Source: Clostridia bacterium
Lineage (GTDB): Bacteria; Bacillota; Clostridia; Christensenellales; Aristaeellaceae
DNA: 56,832 nucleotides
NCBI GenBank assembly: GCA_017470945.1
Contig: JAFUXH010000104.1
Location: 1-56,832 of the forward strand
Reading direction: 5' to 3'
Part shown: positions 26,930 through 34,840 of the stretch, in pieces
Numbering within the stretch: position 1 is the first letter of the stretch
Layout: each line of letters begins with the position of its first letter
Notes under the pieces: model-generated
What the model saw: the letters and a program-made list of their open reading frames with translations, nothing else
What the model was told of the DNA's origin: nothing
Databases searched by the model: none
Program-made: the position numbers and the translations under genes

Positions 26930-28159
26930 TCATTTCTCAAACGGCTTGGCCAGGATATCCCCGGCGTTGACGTGCAACGCGCCGGTAGGGCATACCTGGA
27001 AGCAGTAGCCGCAGCCGATGCAGCGATCGGTTTTCCGGGCTTTGCGGTCAACGATTTCGATGCCCTCCTGCCAGCACACATCCAGGCAGCGGCCACAGCC
27101 GATGCATTTTTCCGCGTCCACCGGGCACTGCTGATAGGCATCGCCCAGGGCGTTCTGCCGGGCCTTGGCGAAATCCCCCGGCATGTTGAACAGCTTCAGC
27201 GCGTCGCCCTTCAGGCTGTCCATATCGGGATAGCCCGCCTGATCCATCCACTTGTCCAGGTCGTGGATCAGCTTTTTGCAGGCCATGGTGCCGCCGGAGC
27301 AGGCCAGCGCCCCCAGCTGCACGCAGTCGCTGCCCGCCATGATGAAGCGGGCCGCCTGATCGAAGGAAAACACGCCGCCGCCGGCATACATGGGCAGGGT
27401 GATGCCGTTGCTGCGGCCCTCCGCCACGGCGTAGCACACGATGGGATTGGCCTGGGTGCCGCCATAGCCGGCGCCGGGCCGGGGCTGGGTGCGCCGCCAA
27501 TCCAGATCCATGCAGAAAGCCTTCCACCGGGCGGTGGGCCCCACCGCATCGGCACCAGAGGCCTGGGCAATGCGCATGGAGGTCAGCACGTCGCAGCCCT
27601 CCACCGCCAGCTTCACCATCACCTTGACATTCGGTCCGGCAGCCTGCCGGATCAGCGCCGTGCAGTGGCGCACCAATTCGTAGTAATCAAAGATACGGTC
27701 CTTCGCCACGGCCACGCCGGGGGTGTTGAAATGCAATTCCAGCGCGTCCGCCCCCGCCAGGGACAATTCCTTCGCCTGCCGCACCCAATCCTTTTCCCAG
27801 TCGCCGCCCTTGACGATGTCGCTGTAATGCCCCACCGACACCCACAGCTTGATATCGCTGTCCAGCTCCCGCCGGGCCAGCTTCACTTCCTCGCAGTATT
27901 GCTCCAGGGTGCTGACGGTATCGGGCACCTGCCGGCCCACGGCGTGGCTGTGATAGGCCGGCTGGCCCTGATACACCGCCGCCGCGTCGGGATAGAAAAA
28001 GCCGCCGCCGCCGCTGCCGTGGCCGAAATTGCGCATGGTGATGGCGCCGGGGCGCATCTTGGCGCTTTTGAGCACGTTTTTCGCCCCCTGGGTGGCAGGG
28101 GAAGAAGCCACCACGAAGGGGTTGATCATATCCAAAGATTTCACATACAAATCCGCCAT
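26930..28159 (-). CDS. PreA-like dihydropyrimidine/dihydroorotate dehydrogenase family protein with 2x[4Fe-4S]
   Basis: This 409-residue flavoenzyme has an FMN-binding TIM barrel of the dihydroorotate dehydrogenase class (NPFVVASSPATQG, VMVKLAVEG, PMYAGGGVFSFDQAARFIMA, GADAVG) and a C-terminal bacterial ferredoxin domain with CIGCGRCLDVC and CIGCGYCFQVCP (about 335-390). PreA/DpdB-type enzymes reduce pyrimidines, but this one is last in a carbohydrate operon, so its substrate may differ. The ATG at 28159 is chosen; a GTG three codons earlier is possible. No NAD-binding PreT-like partner is nearby. Confidence 0.85.
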   Translation of the reverse strand: MADLYVKSLDMINPFVVASSPATQGAKNVLKSAKMRPGAITMRNFGHGSGGGGFFYPDAAAVYQGQPAYHSHAVGRQVPDTVSTLEQYCEEVKLARRELDSDIKLWVSVGHYSDIVKGGDWEKDWVRQAKELSLAGADALELHFNTPGVAVAKDRIFDYYELVRHCTALIRQAAGPNVKVMVKLAVEGCDVLTSMRIAQASGADAVGPTARWKAFCMDLDWRRTQPRPGAGYGGTQANPIVCYAVAEGRSNGITLPMYAGGGVFSFDQAARFIMAGSDCVQLGALACSGGTMACKKLIHDLDKWMDQAGYPDMDSLKGDALKLFNMPGDFAKARQNALGDAYQQCPVDAEKCIGCGRCLDVCWQEGIEIVDRKARKTDRCIGCGYCFQVCPTGALHVNAGDILAKPFEK

Positions 28160-28199
28160 TGCTTCCACCGCTTTCTATGATGTTGCGCTTCGCCCGCGA

Positions 28200-28982
28200 T
28201 CACGGGGCGTCCTCGTTGCTTTGAATCAGCCGCAGCAGGGTGTCCGCGTCGGACCGGAACTGATCCAATGAATCGTCCCGCACGAATTCCAGCAAGGCGC
28301 AGCGCTGGCCGCCGATAGCCGCCGCCGCGTTGAAATAATACTGCCACTCTGCGGCATTCAGGGGCCCGCGCTTGCCGTCGGGCCAGGAGTACACGTGAAA
28401 ATTCAGCAGCCTTTCCCCCATCAGGCGAATGCCCGCCGCCCGCTCCCGGGGCGTCAGCGCCACGGTGGGCTGCCACAGGCAGAACAGGTTGGGGTGATCG
28501 GCCTCCCGGATCAGCCGCGAAGCCGATTCGTTGGTATCGGTCAGGGTGTTTTTGTGCCATTCCAGGGCCACCTTGATTCCCCGCCGGGCCGCCAGATCGG
28601 CCACCAGCGCGGCTTCCTGGGTCAGGCAGCAGCGGCGCCATTCATCCACGTCGGCCGACGCCTGCACGCCGCCCCAGATGCGGATCACCGGCGCGCCAAG
28701 CGCCTCCGCGGAAAGCAGGGACCGTTGAAAGGCCTGGCCCGGCAATTCATTTTCCCCCAGGCGGAAATAGCTGCCATAGGCGGCCACCCGCAGGCCCGCC
28801 GCCTCCGTTTGCTTTTTCAGCTCCGCCGCGCCTTTGGGATCGCCGGCCTCCACGTGCACGTTTTCCGACCATTCCACCGCCTGCAGGCGGCAATCCGTCA
28901 GCAGTTCGATCACCTGGGCTTTCGTCAGGGGCATTTTTTTGAAGGTGGCTGATACCGCCCCGGGGATCCACGTCGTTTTCAT
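28200..28982 (-). CDS. Sugar phosphate isomerase/epimerase family TIM-barrel protein
   Basis: This 260-residue protein is of the xylose isomerase-like TIM-barrel family: VEWSENVHVEAGDP near the start, VIRIWGG, the metal-ligand region VALEWHKNTLTDTNESASRL and LLNFHVYSWPDGKRGPLNAA. Members isomerise, epimerise or cleave sugars and keto-sugars using a divalent metal. It lies 17 bp downstream of the DlgD-like gene. The exact reaction is not predictable. Confidence 0.85.
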   Translation of the reverse strand: MKTTWIPGAVSATFKKMPLTKAQVIELLTDCRLQAVEWSENVHVEAGDPKGAAELKKQTEAAGLRVAAYGSYFRLGENELPGQAFQRSLLSAEALGAPVIRIWGGVQASADVDEWRRCCLTQEAALVADLAARRGIKVALEWHKNTLTDTNESASRLIREADHPNLFCLWQPTVALTPRERAAGIRLMGERLLNFHVYSWPDGKRGPLNAAEWQYYFNAAAAIGGQRCALLEFVRDDSLDQFRSDADTLLRLIQSNEDAP

Positions 28983-28998
28983 GGCTTCTGCCTCCCCG

Positions 28999-30000
28999 TC
29001 ACAGCTTCAGCACCGCTTCCCACACGGCGTCCTCCACCGGGATGCCGTTTTCCATGTTGTCCTTCCGGGTGCGCATCATATTGAGCCCCGGATAGTACAC
29101 CGGCCGGGCGGGATCGACGGGGGTGGAGGTTTGCATATCGGCCAGGGTGTCCTTCACCCGGCGGGCGAAATCCTGGCCGTCGGGCAGGCGGTTCAGGTCG
29201 ATGGCGATAAACACCTGGCTCAATTCCGTTTCCGTGGGCAGTTCCCCCACCTGGCGGGAGGTGCGCCCGCCGCTCAGGGCGGAGGCGATCAGATCCAGCA
29301 TCAGGGAAATGCCGCTGCCCTTCCAATAGCCGATGGGCAGCACCTGGTGGGTGGCCAGGATATCGGCGGCGTTGCGGGTCAATTGCTGGTCGGGGCTGAA
29401 GCCGCCATCCACCGGCAGGGGCCTGTTCTGCCGGGCATAGCTTTCCAATTTGCCGTAGGAAAACATGGAAACCGCCACGTCCAGCAGCACCGGCGCGTCC
29501 TGCCCGTTGGGCACGGCGAATACCACCGGGTTGTTGCCCAGCCGGGCGTCCCGGCCGCCCCAGGGGGGCATGTTGGGCACCGTGTTGGTCCACAATACGC
29601 CGATGCAGTTTTCTTCAACGGCCATCAGCCCGTAATTGCCGGGGCGCATCCAATGGTTGGTGTTGCGCAGCGCCACCACGCCGATGGTGCGCTGGTGGGC
29701 CAGCTCGATGGCCCTTTGCATGCAGCGGTAGGCGTTCAGATTGCCGCAGCCCCGGTGGCCGTTCCACCGCTCCAGCATGCCCAGGTCGGCCTCCGCCTCA
29801 GCCTCGGCCGCCACGTCCACCGATCCATTTTCGATGCTCTTGATGAATTTGGGGAAGCGGTTCAGGCCGTGGGTATAGATGCCGTCCCGGCTGGCGTCGG
29901 CAAACAGGGTGGCCGATAATTCCGCCCGCGGGCCGGTAATGCCGTATTTGTTCAGCACGCGGATGAATTCATTCCGCATGGTATCGTAGGGGATCCGCAC
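28999..30000 (-). CDS. dlgD: Ldh/YiaK-type NAD(P)H oxidoreductase, 2,3-diketo-L-gulonate reductase-like
   Basis: This 333-residue enzyme is of the malate/L-lactate dehydrogenase type II family and closely resembles E. coli DlgD (YiaK), which reduces 2,3-diketo-L-gulonate: YTHGLNRFPKFIKSIENGSV, GVVALRNTNHWMRPGNYG, CIGVLWTNTVPNMPPWGGRD and LPIGYWKGSGISLMLDLIAS align along the whole length from memory of the family. It suggests that a keto-aldonate or keto-uronate is formed in the pathway of this operon. The symbol marks similarity, not proven specificity. Confidence 0.85.
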   Translation of the reverse strand: MRIPYDTMRNEFIRVLNKYGITGPRAELSATLFADASRDGIYTHGLNRFPKFIKSIENGSVDVAAEAEAEADLGMLERWNGHRGCGNLNAYRCMQRAIELAHQRTIGVVALRNTNHWMRPGNYGLMAVEENCIGVLWTNTVPNMPPWGGRDARLGNNPVVFAVPNGQDAPVLLDVAVSMFSYGKLESYARQNRPLPVDGGFSPDQQLTRNAADILATHQVLPIGYWKGSGISLMLDLIASALSGGRTSRQVGELPTETELSQVFIAIDLNRLPDGQDFARRVKDTLADMQTSTPVDPARPVYYPGLNMMRTRKDNMENGIPVEDAVWEAVLKL

Positions 30001-30026
30001 TGATTTTTCCTCCTCACGCGATCAAA

Positions 30027-30911
30027 TCAGCCCTTCACCGCGCCGACCATGATGCCCTTGACGAAGTAGCGCTGAATGAAGGGGTATACGCACAGAATGG
30101 GGATGGTGGCCACCACGATGGTGGCAAATTGGATGGTTTCGCTCATCATGAAGCCTTCGTCTGTATCGGACAGGATCAGGATCTCCCGCAGGATCAGCTG
30201 CAGGGGATAATATTTGCGGTCCTTGATGAACAGCATGGCGTTGAACCAGCTGTTCCAGTGGGACACGGCGTAATACAGCGCCACCACCGCCACAGAGGGC
30301 AGGATCAGGGGCGTGATGATGCGGAACAGGATGGTCAAATGCCCCGCCCCATCCAATTGGGCGCTTTCCTCCAGGCTGTCGGGCACGCCGGTCATGGCCG
30401 TGCGCACGATGACCAGGTTGAACACGTTGATCAGCGACGGTATGATCAGCGACCAGATGGATTTATACAGCCCCACCTCCTTCACCACCAGGAAGAAGGG
30501 GATCATGCCGCCGGAAAAATACATGCTGAACACCACCATGAGGTTGAAAAACTTTTTCAGCATGTAATTCTTGCGGGACAGCACATAAGCCGCCAACAGG
30601 GAAAACAGCATATCCAGCACGGTGCCCACGATCACGATGAACAGGGTGTTGCGGTAGCCGGTCCAGATATTCTGGTTGTTGATCACCGAGCGGTAGGCCG
30701 CCGTGGTGGGGTTCAGGGGCCACAGAAGCAGCCCGGAATGGCCCATATAAGCCGCCCCGTCGCTGAAGGAGCCCGCCACCACGTGAAGCAGCGGGATCAG
30801 GATGATCACGCACAAAAGGATCATCAGCAAATCATCGGCGGCATAGAAGATGCGTTCGCCCAAGGGGATGCGGATGTTTTTCTTTCCGCGCTTTCTCGTT
30901 AAATCCGTCAT
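30027..30911 (-). CDS. Carbohydrate ABC transporter permease, LplC-type
   Basis: This 294-residue inner-membrane permease has six predicted helices and the EAA loop that contacts the ATPase (TGVPDSLEESAQLDGAGHLT, about residue 185). It matches the LplC/CUT1 class that pairs with LplB-type permeases to import oligosaccharides, including uronic-acid-rich ones. No ATPase gene is in the operon, as usual for systems that share an MsmX/MsmK-type ATPase. It follows the partner permease by 15 bp. Confidence 0.93.
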   Translation of the reverse strand: MTDLTRKRGKKNIRIPLGERIFYAADDLLMILLCVIILIPLLHVVAGSFSDGAAYMGHSGLLLWPLNPTTAAYRSVINNQNIWTGYRNTLFIVIVGTVLDMLFSLLAAYVLSRKNYMLKKFFNLMVVFSMYFSGGMIPFFLVVKEVGLYKSIWSLIIPSLINVFNLVIVRTAMTGVPDSLEESAQLDGAGHLTILFRIITPLILPSVAVVALYYAVSHWNSWFNAMLFIKDRKYYPLQLILREILILSDTDEGFMMSETIQFATIVVATIPILCVYPFIQRYFVKGIMVGAVKG

Positions 30912-30926
30912 CTTTTTTCCCTCCCC

Positions 30927-31895
30927 TCACCACAGGCTGTTGCCGCCCATTTTGCGGGTGATCCGGTTGGTCACAAACACCAGCAGGAAGCACACCACCG
31001 AGTTAAAGAAGCCCACGGCGGTGGAATAGCTGAAATTCACGTTTTCGGCAAAGCCCCGGCGGTACACGTAGGTATTGATCACGTCCGCCGTTTCGTAGGT
31101 CAGGGGGGTGTACAGCAGCATGATCTTTTCATATCCCACGTCGAACATCTTGCCCACCTTCAAAATGAACATGATCACGATGGTGGGGATCAGGCAGGGA
31201 ATGGTGACGTGAATGATCTGATGCCACTTGTTGGCCCCATCCACCTTGGCGGCCTCGTACAATTCCTGGTCGATGGCCGTCAGGGCAGACAGATACACGA
31301 TGGAATTCCAGCCGATATTGCTCCAGATATCCGATACGATGTAGATGGGCACGAAGTAATTGGGCTCGTAGAGCATGTTGGTCACCGGCATGCCAAACAG
31401 CGTGCTCAGCAGCATGGTCACGCCGCCGGTGCGGCTGACCAGATCACGGATGATGCCGCACACCACCACCACGGAAATGAAGTGGGGGATATAGCTGATG
31501 GTCTGCACCATGCGGCTCATTTTCCGGGAGCGCAATTCGTTGATCAAAAGCGCCAGCACAATGGCCGAGGGGAAGGAAAAGAGCAGGGTGGACAGGGCGA
31601 TGGTGATGGTGTTCCGCAGCAGCCGGGGCAGGAAGGGATCATTGAAGAAATTGATGAAGTGCTTCATGCCCACCCATTTGCTGCCGGCAATGCCCCGGGC
31701 GGCCTTGAAATCCTGGAAGGAAATGACCAGGCCCGCCATCGGCGCGTACTTAAACACCAGAAAATACGCCAGCACCGGCAAAAACAGCAGGTACAATTTC
31801 CAATTCATCTGGAAATCCCGCTGAACGCGCCTGCCAAAGGACAAGCGCTGCCGGTTGATCACCCGGTCCTTCTTTTTCTTTGCGATCGTGGTCAT
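30927..31895 (-). CDS. Carbohydrate ABC transporter permease, LplB-type
   Basis: This 322-residue permease has a basic cytosolic N-terminus (KKKKDRVINRQR), six helices starting at YLLFLPVLAYFLVFKYAPMA, and an EAA loop (LTAIDQELYEAAKVDGANKW). It forms the channel with the LplC-type protein and the solute-binding protein at 37009-38631. Its start overlaps the stop of the upstream Gfo/Idh/MocA gene by 4 bp. Confidence 0.93.
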   Translation of the reverse strand: MTTIAKKKKDRVINRQRLSFGRRVQRDFQMNWKLYLLFLPVLAYFLVFKYAPMAGLVISFQDFKAARGIAGSKWVGMKHFINFFNDPFLPRLLRNTITIALSTLLFSFPSAIVLALLINELRSRKMSRMVQTISYIPHFISVVVVCGIIRDLVSRTGGVTMLLSTLFGMPVTNMLYEPNYFVPIYIVSDIWSNIGWNSIVYLSALTAIDQELYEAAKVDGANKWHQIIHVTIPCLIPTIVIMFILKVGKMFDVGYEKIMLLYTPLTYETADVINTYVYRRGFAENVNFSYSTAVGFFNSVVCFLLVFVTNRITRKMGGNSLW

Positions 31896-32902
31896 CCGGG
31901 CCGCCTCCTTGTCTGCATCGAATCGAGATAAGCCTGTTCCATCAGTTGGGTAGTCTGCAGTGCGTCCTCCGGGGTGATAAAGGGGCCTTCGCCCGCCGCC
32001 AGCCGGCGGTAAAAATCCGCAATGAAGGGGCCGTGGCCGCTGCCCCAGTAATCCTTGCCCACGGCCAGGGCGGTGGTATAATCCTCGGTTTGGGTTTCCC
32101 CCTGGGCCTTGATGGTCAGGCGGGGGCCGTCCAGATGCATTTCGCCCCGTTCAAAGATCAAATGCATCTGCACCGGCAGGTTGCTGACGAAGCAATTGCT
32201 GGCATAGAACAAATAGCGCCCGCCCCGCCGGTCCGTCAGCAGCATGTCGCAGGTATCCTCCGTTTCAATGGTCTCCCCCAGGCGCTTGGCCGACATGGTG
32301 CAGCCCCGCAATTGCAAGTCCCCCGCCAGATAGCGCAGCAGATCCAGGGTGTGGATGGCCTGGTTGATCAGCACTGATCCGCCCTCCGTTTTCCACGCGC
32401 CGCGCCAGGGGCTTTTTGTGTAATAGGGCTCCGCACGGTTCCAAGCCACGAAAGCGCTGCCCCCCTGCAATTGGCCCAGGCCGCCTTCTTCGATCACTTC
32501 CTTCATCCGTTTGGACGCGCCGTTATAGCGGTTCTGGAAGCAAACGGTCAGGGTCCTGCCCGTTTCCCGGGCGGCGTCCCGCATGGCCTGGGCTTCCGCC
32601 AGCGATACGCCCATGGGCTTTTCGCACAGCACGTGCTTGCCCGCCCGCAGGGCGGCGATGCTGATTTCGGCATGCAGATAATGGGGCACGCAAATATGCA
32701 CCGCGTCGATATCGGGCCGGGCGATCAGCTGACGCCAATCCGCGCAGCCGGGCACCCCCTGCTCCGCCATGGCCTGGTTCAGCCGCTCCTCGTCGATATC
32801 GCACACCGCCCGCAGCACCGCGTTATCCAATTTGCTCAGGGCGTGAAAGTGGTTGCCGGAAATCATCCCACAGCCAATCACGCCAACCCCGAATGCACCC
32901 AC
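31892..32902 (-). CDS. Gfo/Idh/MocA family oxidoreductase (operon copy 1)
   Basis: This 336-residue NAD(P)-dependent dehydrogenase has the Rossmann motif GVGVIGCGMISGNHF, the active-site EKP (VLCEKPMGVSLAEAQAM) and a C-terminal alpha/beta substrate domain (SVLINQAIHTLDLLRYLAGD). Family members oxidise or reduce sugars and inositols. The GTG at 32902 is preferred because GAGG lies 8 nt upstream; another GTG three codons earlier is possible. It shares only family-level features with the neighbouring dehydrogenase. Confidence 0.88.
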   Translation of the reverse strand: MGAFGVGVIGCGMISGNHFHALSKLDNAVLRAVCDIDEERLNQAMAEQGVPGCADWRQLIARPDIDAVHICVPHYLHAEISIAALRAGKHVLCEKPMGVSLAEAQAMRDAARETGRTLTVCFQNRYNGASKRMKEVIEEGGLGQLQGGSAFVAWNRAEPYYTKSPWRGAWKTEGGSVLINQAIHTLDLLRYLAGDLQLRGCTMSAKRLGETIETEDTCDMLLTDRRGGRYLFYASNCFVSNLPVQMHLIFERGEMHLDGPRLTIKAQGETQTEDYTTALAVGKDYWGSGHGPFIADFYRRLAAGEGPFITPEDALQTTQLMEQAYLDSMQTRRRPG

Positions 32903-32944
32903 GTTAAGCACCTCTTTTTCATTCGTCGTTCCTGCCCGGCATCA

Positions 32945-34069
32945 TCATGCCTCCGGCAGCGCGCCGCCGCATTTTTCCTCCAGCAGCCGGCAGAACAATT
33001 CCTCGTCCACCGGCACGTTCACCCAGCCGCCCCCCGTCCAATCGGACAGATGGATGGCGTTTGAAATCTCCAGGCCGTTGATACCCTCCAGCCCGTCGGC
33101 AAACAGGGGCGCGCCGGTCAGGATGGATTGGCAGAAATTTTCCATGATGCCGGGGTGGGAGGTGTATTCCCCCTCCACCGGCACGTCGACGGACTGCATT
33201 TTGGGCTTGCCCAGCCCCTTGGTCCAGGCAGCGTTGAACGCCGGCTCCGGCATTTCCAGCTGGTCCAGGTGGATTTTCCCGTTTTCCACCACCATCCTGC
33301 CCAAGGTGCCGTCGATTTCCAGGCGGTTGGTGCCGGGGGCGTCGATGACGGTGGTGATATAGGTGCCGATGGCGCCGTTGGGGAATTCCGCCATGGCGAT
33401 CACATCGTCCTCCACTTCGATATGGCGGTGCCTGCCGTAGTACGCCTGGGCCCGCACGCGGCAGGGCATGCCCACGATCCACTGCCACATATCCAGGTTG
33501 TGGGGGTTCTGGTTCAGCAGCACGCCGCCGCCCTCCCCCTTCCAAGTGGCCCGCCAGCCGCCCTGATCGTAATAGCTCTGGGAGCGATACCAGTTGGTGA
33601 TCAGCCAGTGGGTGTGCACGATATCGCCCAATTGGCCGGATTTCACGATGTCCCGAGCCTTGATAAACACGGGATCGGTGCGCTGGTTAAAATCCATCGC
33701 AAAGCGCAGTTCCGGATGCCGCTTCGCCGCTTCGTTCATGGCCTTCACCTGCCGGGTATACACCCCCGCGGGCTTTTCCACCAATGTGTGCAGCCCGTGA
33801 TTCAAGGCGTAGATCGCCAGCGCCGGATGAAAATAATGGGGCGTGCAGATGTGCACCGCGTCCACCAGCCCGGAATCCATTAGTTTTTCAGCCGTATCGA
33901 AATACCGCACCGAATCGCCCAGCGCCTCCCGGGCGGCTTCCAGCCGGGCCGGATCGGTATCCGCCACGGCGCACAGCTTCAGCGAGGGCACCTTGCCCTG
34001 CAGCATTTTGCCCACGTGCTGGCTGCCGATTTTTCCGTAGCCGATGAGGCCGTACCGTACCTGATCCAT
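32945..34069 (-). CDS. Gfo/Idh/MocA family oxidoreductase (operon copy 2)
   Basis: This 374-residue dehydrogenase has RYGLIGYGKIGSQHVGKM at the N-terminus, VEKPAGVYTRQVKAMNEAAK with the catalytic Lys, and GGGVLLNQNPHNLDMWQWIV in the substrate domain. The start is a clear ATG one base after the upstream isomerase stop. Two or more such enzymes in one operon often act on different positions or directions (oxidation then reduction) of a sugar ring, but the substrates are unknown. Confidence 0.9.
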   Translation of the reverse strand: MDQVRYGLIGYGKIGSQHVGKMLQGKVPSLKLCAVADTDPARLEAAREALGDSVRYFDTAEKLMDSGLVDAVHICTPHYFHPALAIYALNHGLHTLVEKPAGVYTRQVKAMNEAAKRHPELRFAMDFNQRTDPVFIKARDIVKSGQLGDIVHTHWLITNWYRSQSYYDQGGWRATWKGEGGGVLLNQNPHNLDMWQWIVGMPCRVRAQAYYGRHRHIEVEDDVIAMAEFPNGAIGTYITTVIDAPGTNRLEIDGTLGRMVVENGKIHLDQLEMPEPAFNAAWTKGLGKPKMQSVDVPVEGEYTSHPGIMENFCQSILTGAPLFADGLEGINGLEISNAIHLSDWTGGGWVNVPVDEELFCRLLEEKCGGALPEA

Positions 34070-34070
34070 T

Positions 34071-34838
34071 TTACGCTTCCTCCCACATGGTTTTCAGCAG
34101 CGCCAGGGCTTTGGGCCCGTCCGCCGCCAGATCGTCGCTTTTCCCTTCGATGCTCAGCAGCCCCTGGTAGCCCGTTTTTTTCATAGCGGCGAACATCCGG
34201 GCGTATCCCTCGTCCAGCGCAAGGGGGATGCGGCGGCCCGCTTCCGTGGCGATGTGGGCGTGGGTGATGCCGCCCAGGCGATCGATTTCCTCCGCCGGGT
34301 CGTTTTCAAGGACCATATGATAATAATCCGCCAGCAGCCGGACGCGGGGATGATGCGCCGCCGCCGCCAGGCAGGCCCCCTCTCCCAGGGAATTGATCAT
34401 GTTGGTTTCCGTTCGGTTCAGCGGCTCGATCACGATATCCACATCGTACAGATCGGCGACCGCGCCGGTCAGGCGCGTCACATCGGCCAAGCGCCGGAAA
34501 GCGTCGCCATAGGTCATGCCCTCCGGGCGGTTGCGGCTTTTCCCGCTGCCGAATACGGCGATCCTGCCGCCCAGGCGCCGCACCCGGGCCAGGGCCGTGT
34601 GCAGATACTCTGCGATTACCTGATCCGCCGTGTCGCCGCTCAGCAGCGCCATGGATTTGGGAAACAGCAAATTGAAGGCCGGCGCAGGCAGGCCCGCCGC
34701 TTTCAGGTTCGCTTCCACGGCAGCAAATTCCTGCTCCGTCATCGCCGCCAGAAAGTTCACCGGCAATTCGATGTAATCAAACCCGGCGGCGGCCACGGCG
34801 GCAGCCTGATCCGGCTTGGCGCAAAACCCGATTTTCAT
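34071..34838 (-). CDS. Sugar phosphate isomerase/epimerase family TIM-barrel protein
   Basis: This 255-residue protein is of the xylose isomerase-like TIM-barrel type (MKIGFCAKPDQ, YIELPVNFLA, VIEPLNRTETNMINSLGEGA, LLADYYHMVLENDP, HAHIATEAGRRIPL, SIEGKSDD), with metal ligands Glu, Asp/His, His and Glu in the usual order, as in hydroxypyruvate isomerases and epimerases. GGGAGGG lies 7 nt before the ATG. It follows the heparinase-like gene by 2 bp. Confidence 0.87.
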   Translation of the reverse strand: MKIGFCAKPDQAAAVAAAGFDYIELPVNFLAAMTEQEFAAVEANLKAAGLPAPAFNLLFPKSMALLSGDTADQVIAEYLHTALARVRRLGGRIAVFGSGKSRNRPEGMTYGDAFRRLADVTRLTGAVADLYDVDIVIEPLNRTETNMINSLGEGACLAAAAHHPRVRLLADYYHMVLENDPAEEIDRLGGITHAHIATEAGRRIPLALDEGYARMFAAMKKTGYQGLLSIEGKSDDLAADGPKALALLKTMWEEA

Positions 34839-34840
34839 GG

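Noticed and set aside
28200-34838. Carbohydrate operon considered as a C-glycoside-cleaving (Dgp-type) system
   Set aside because: TIM-barrel and Gfo/Idh/MocA proteins fit, but the small DUF6379-type subunit of known systems is not seen, so the match is too weak.
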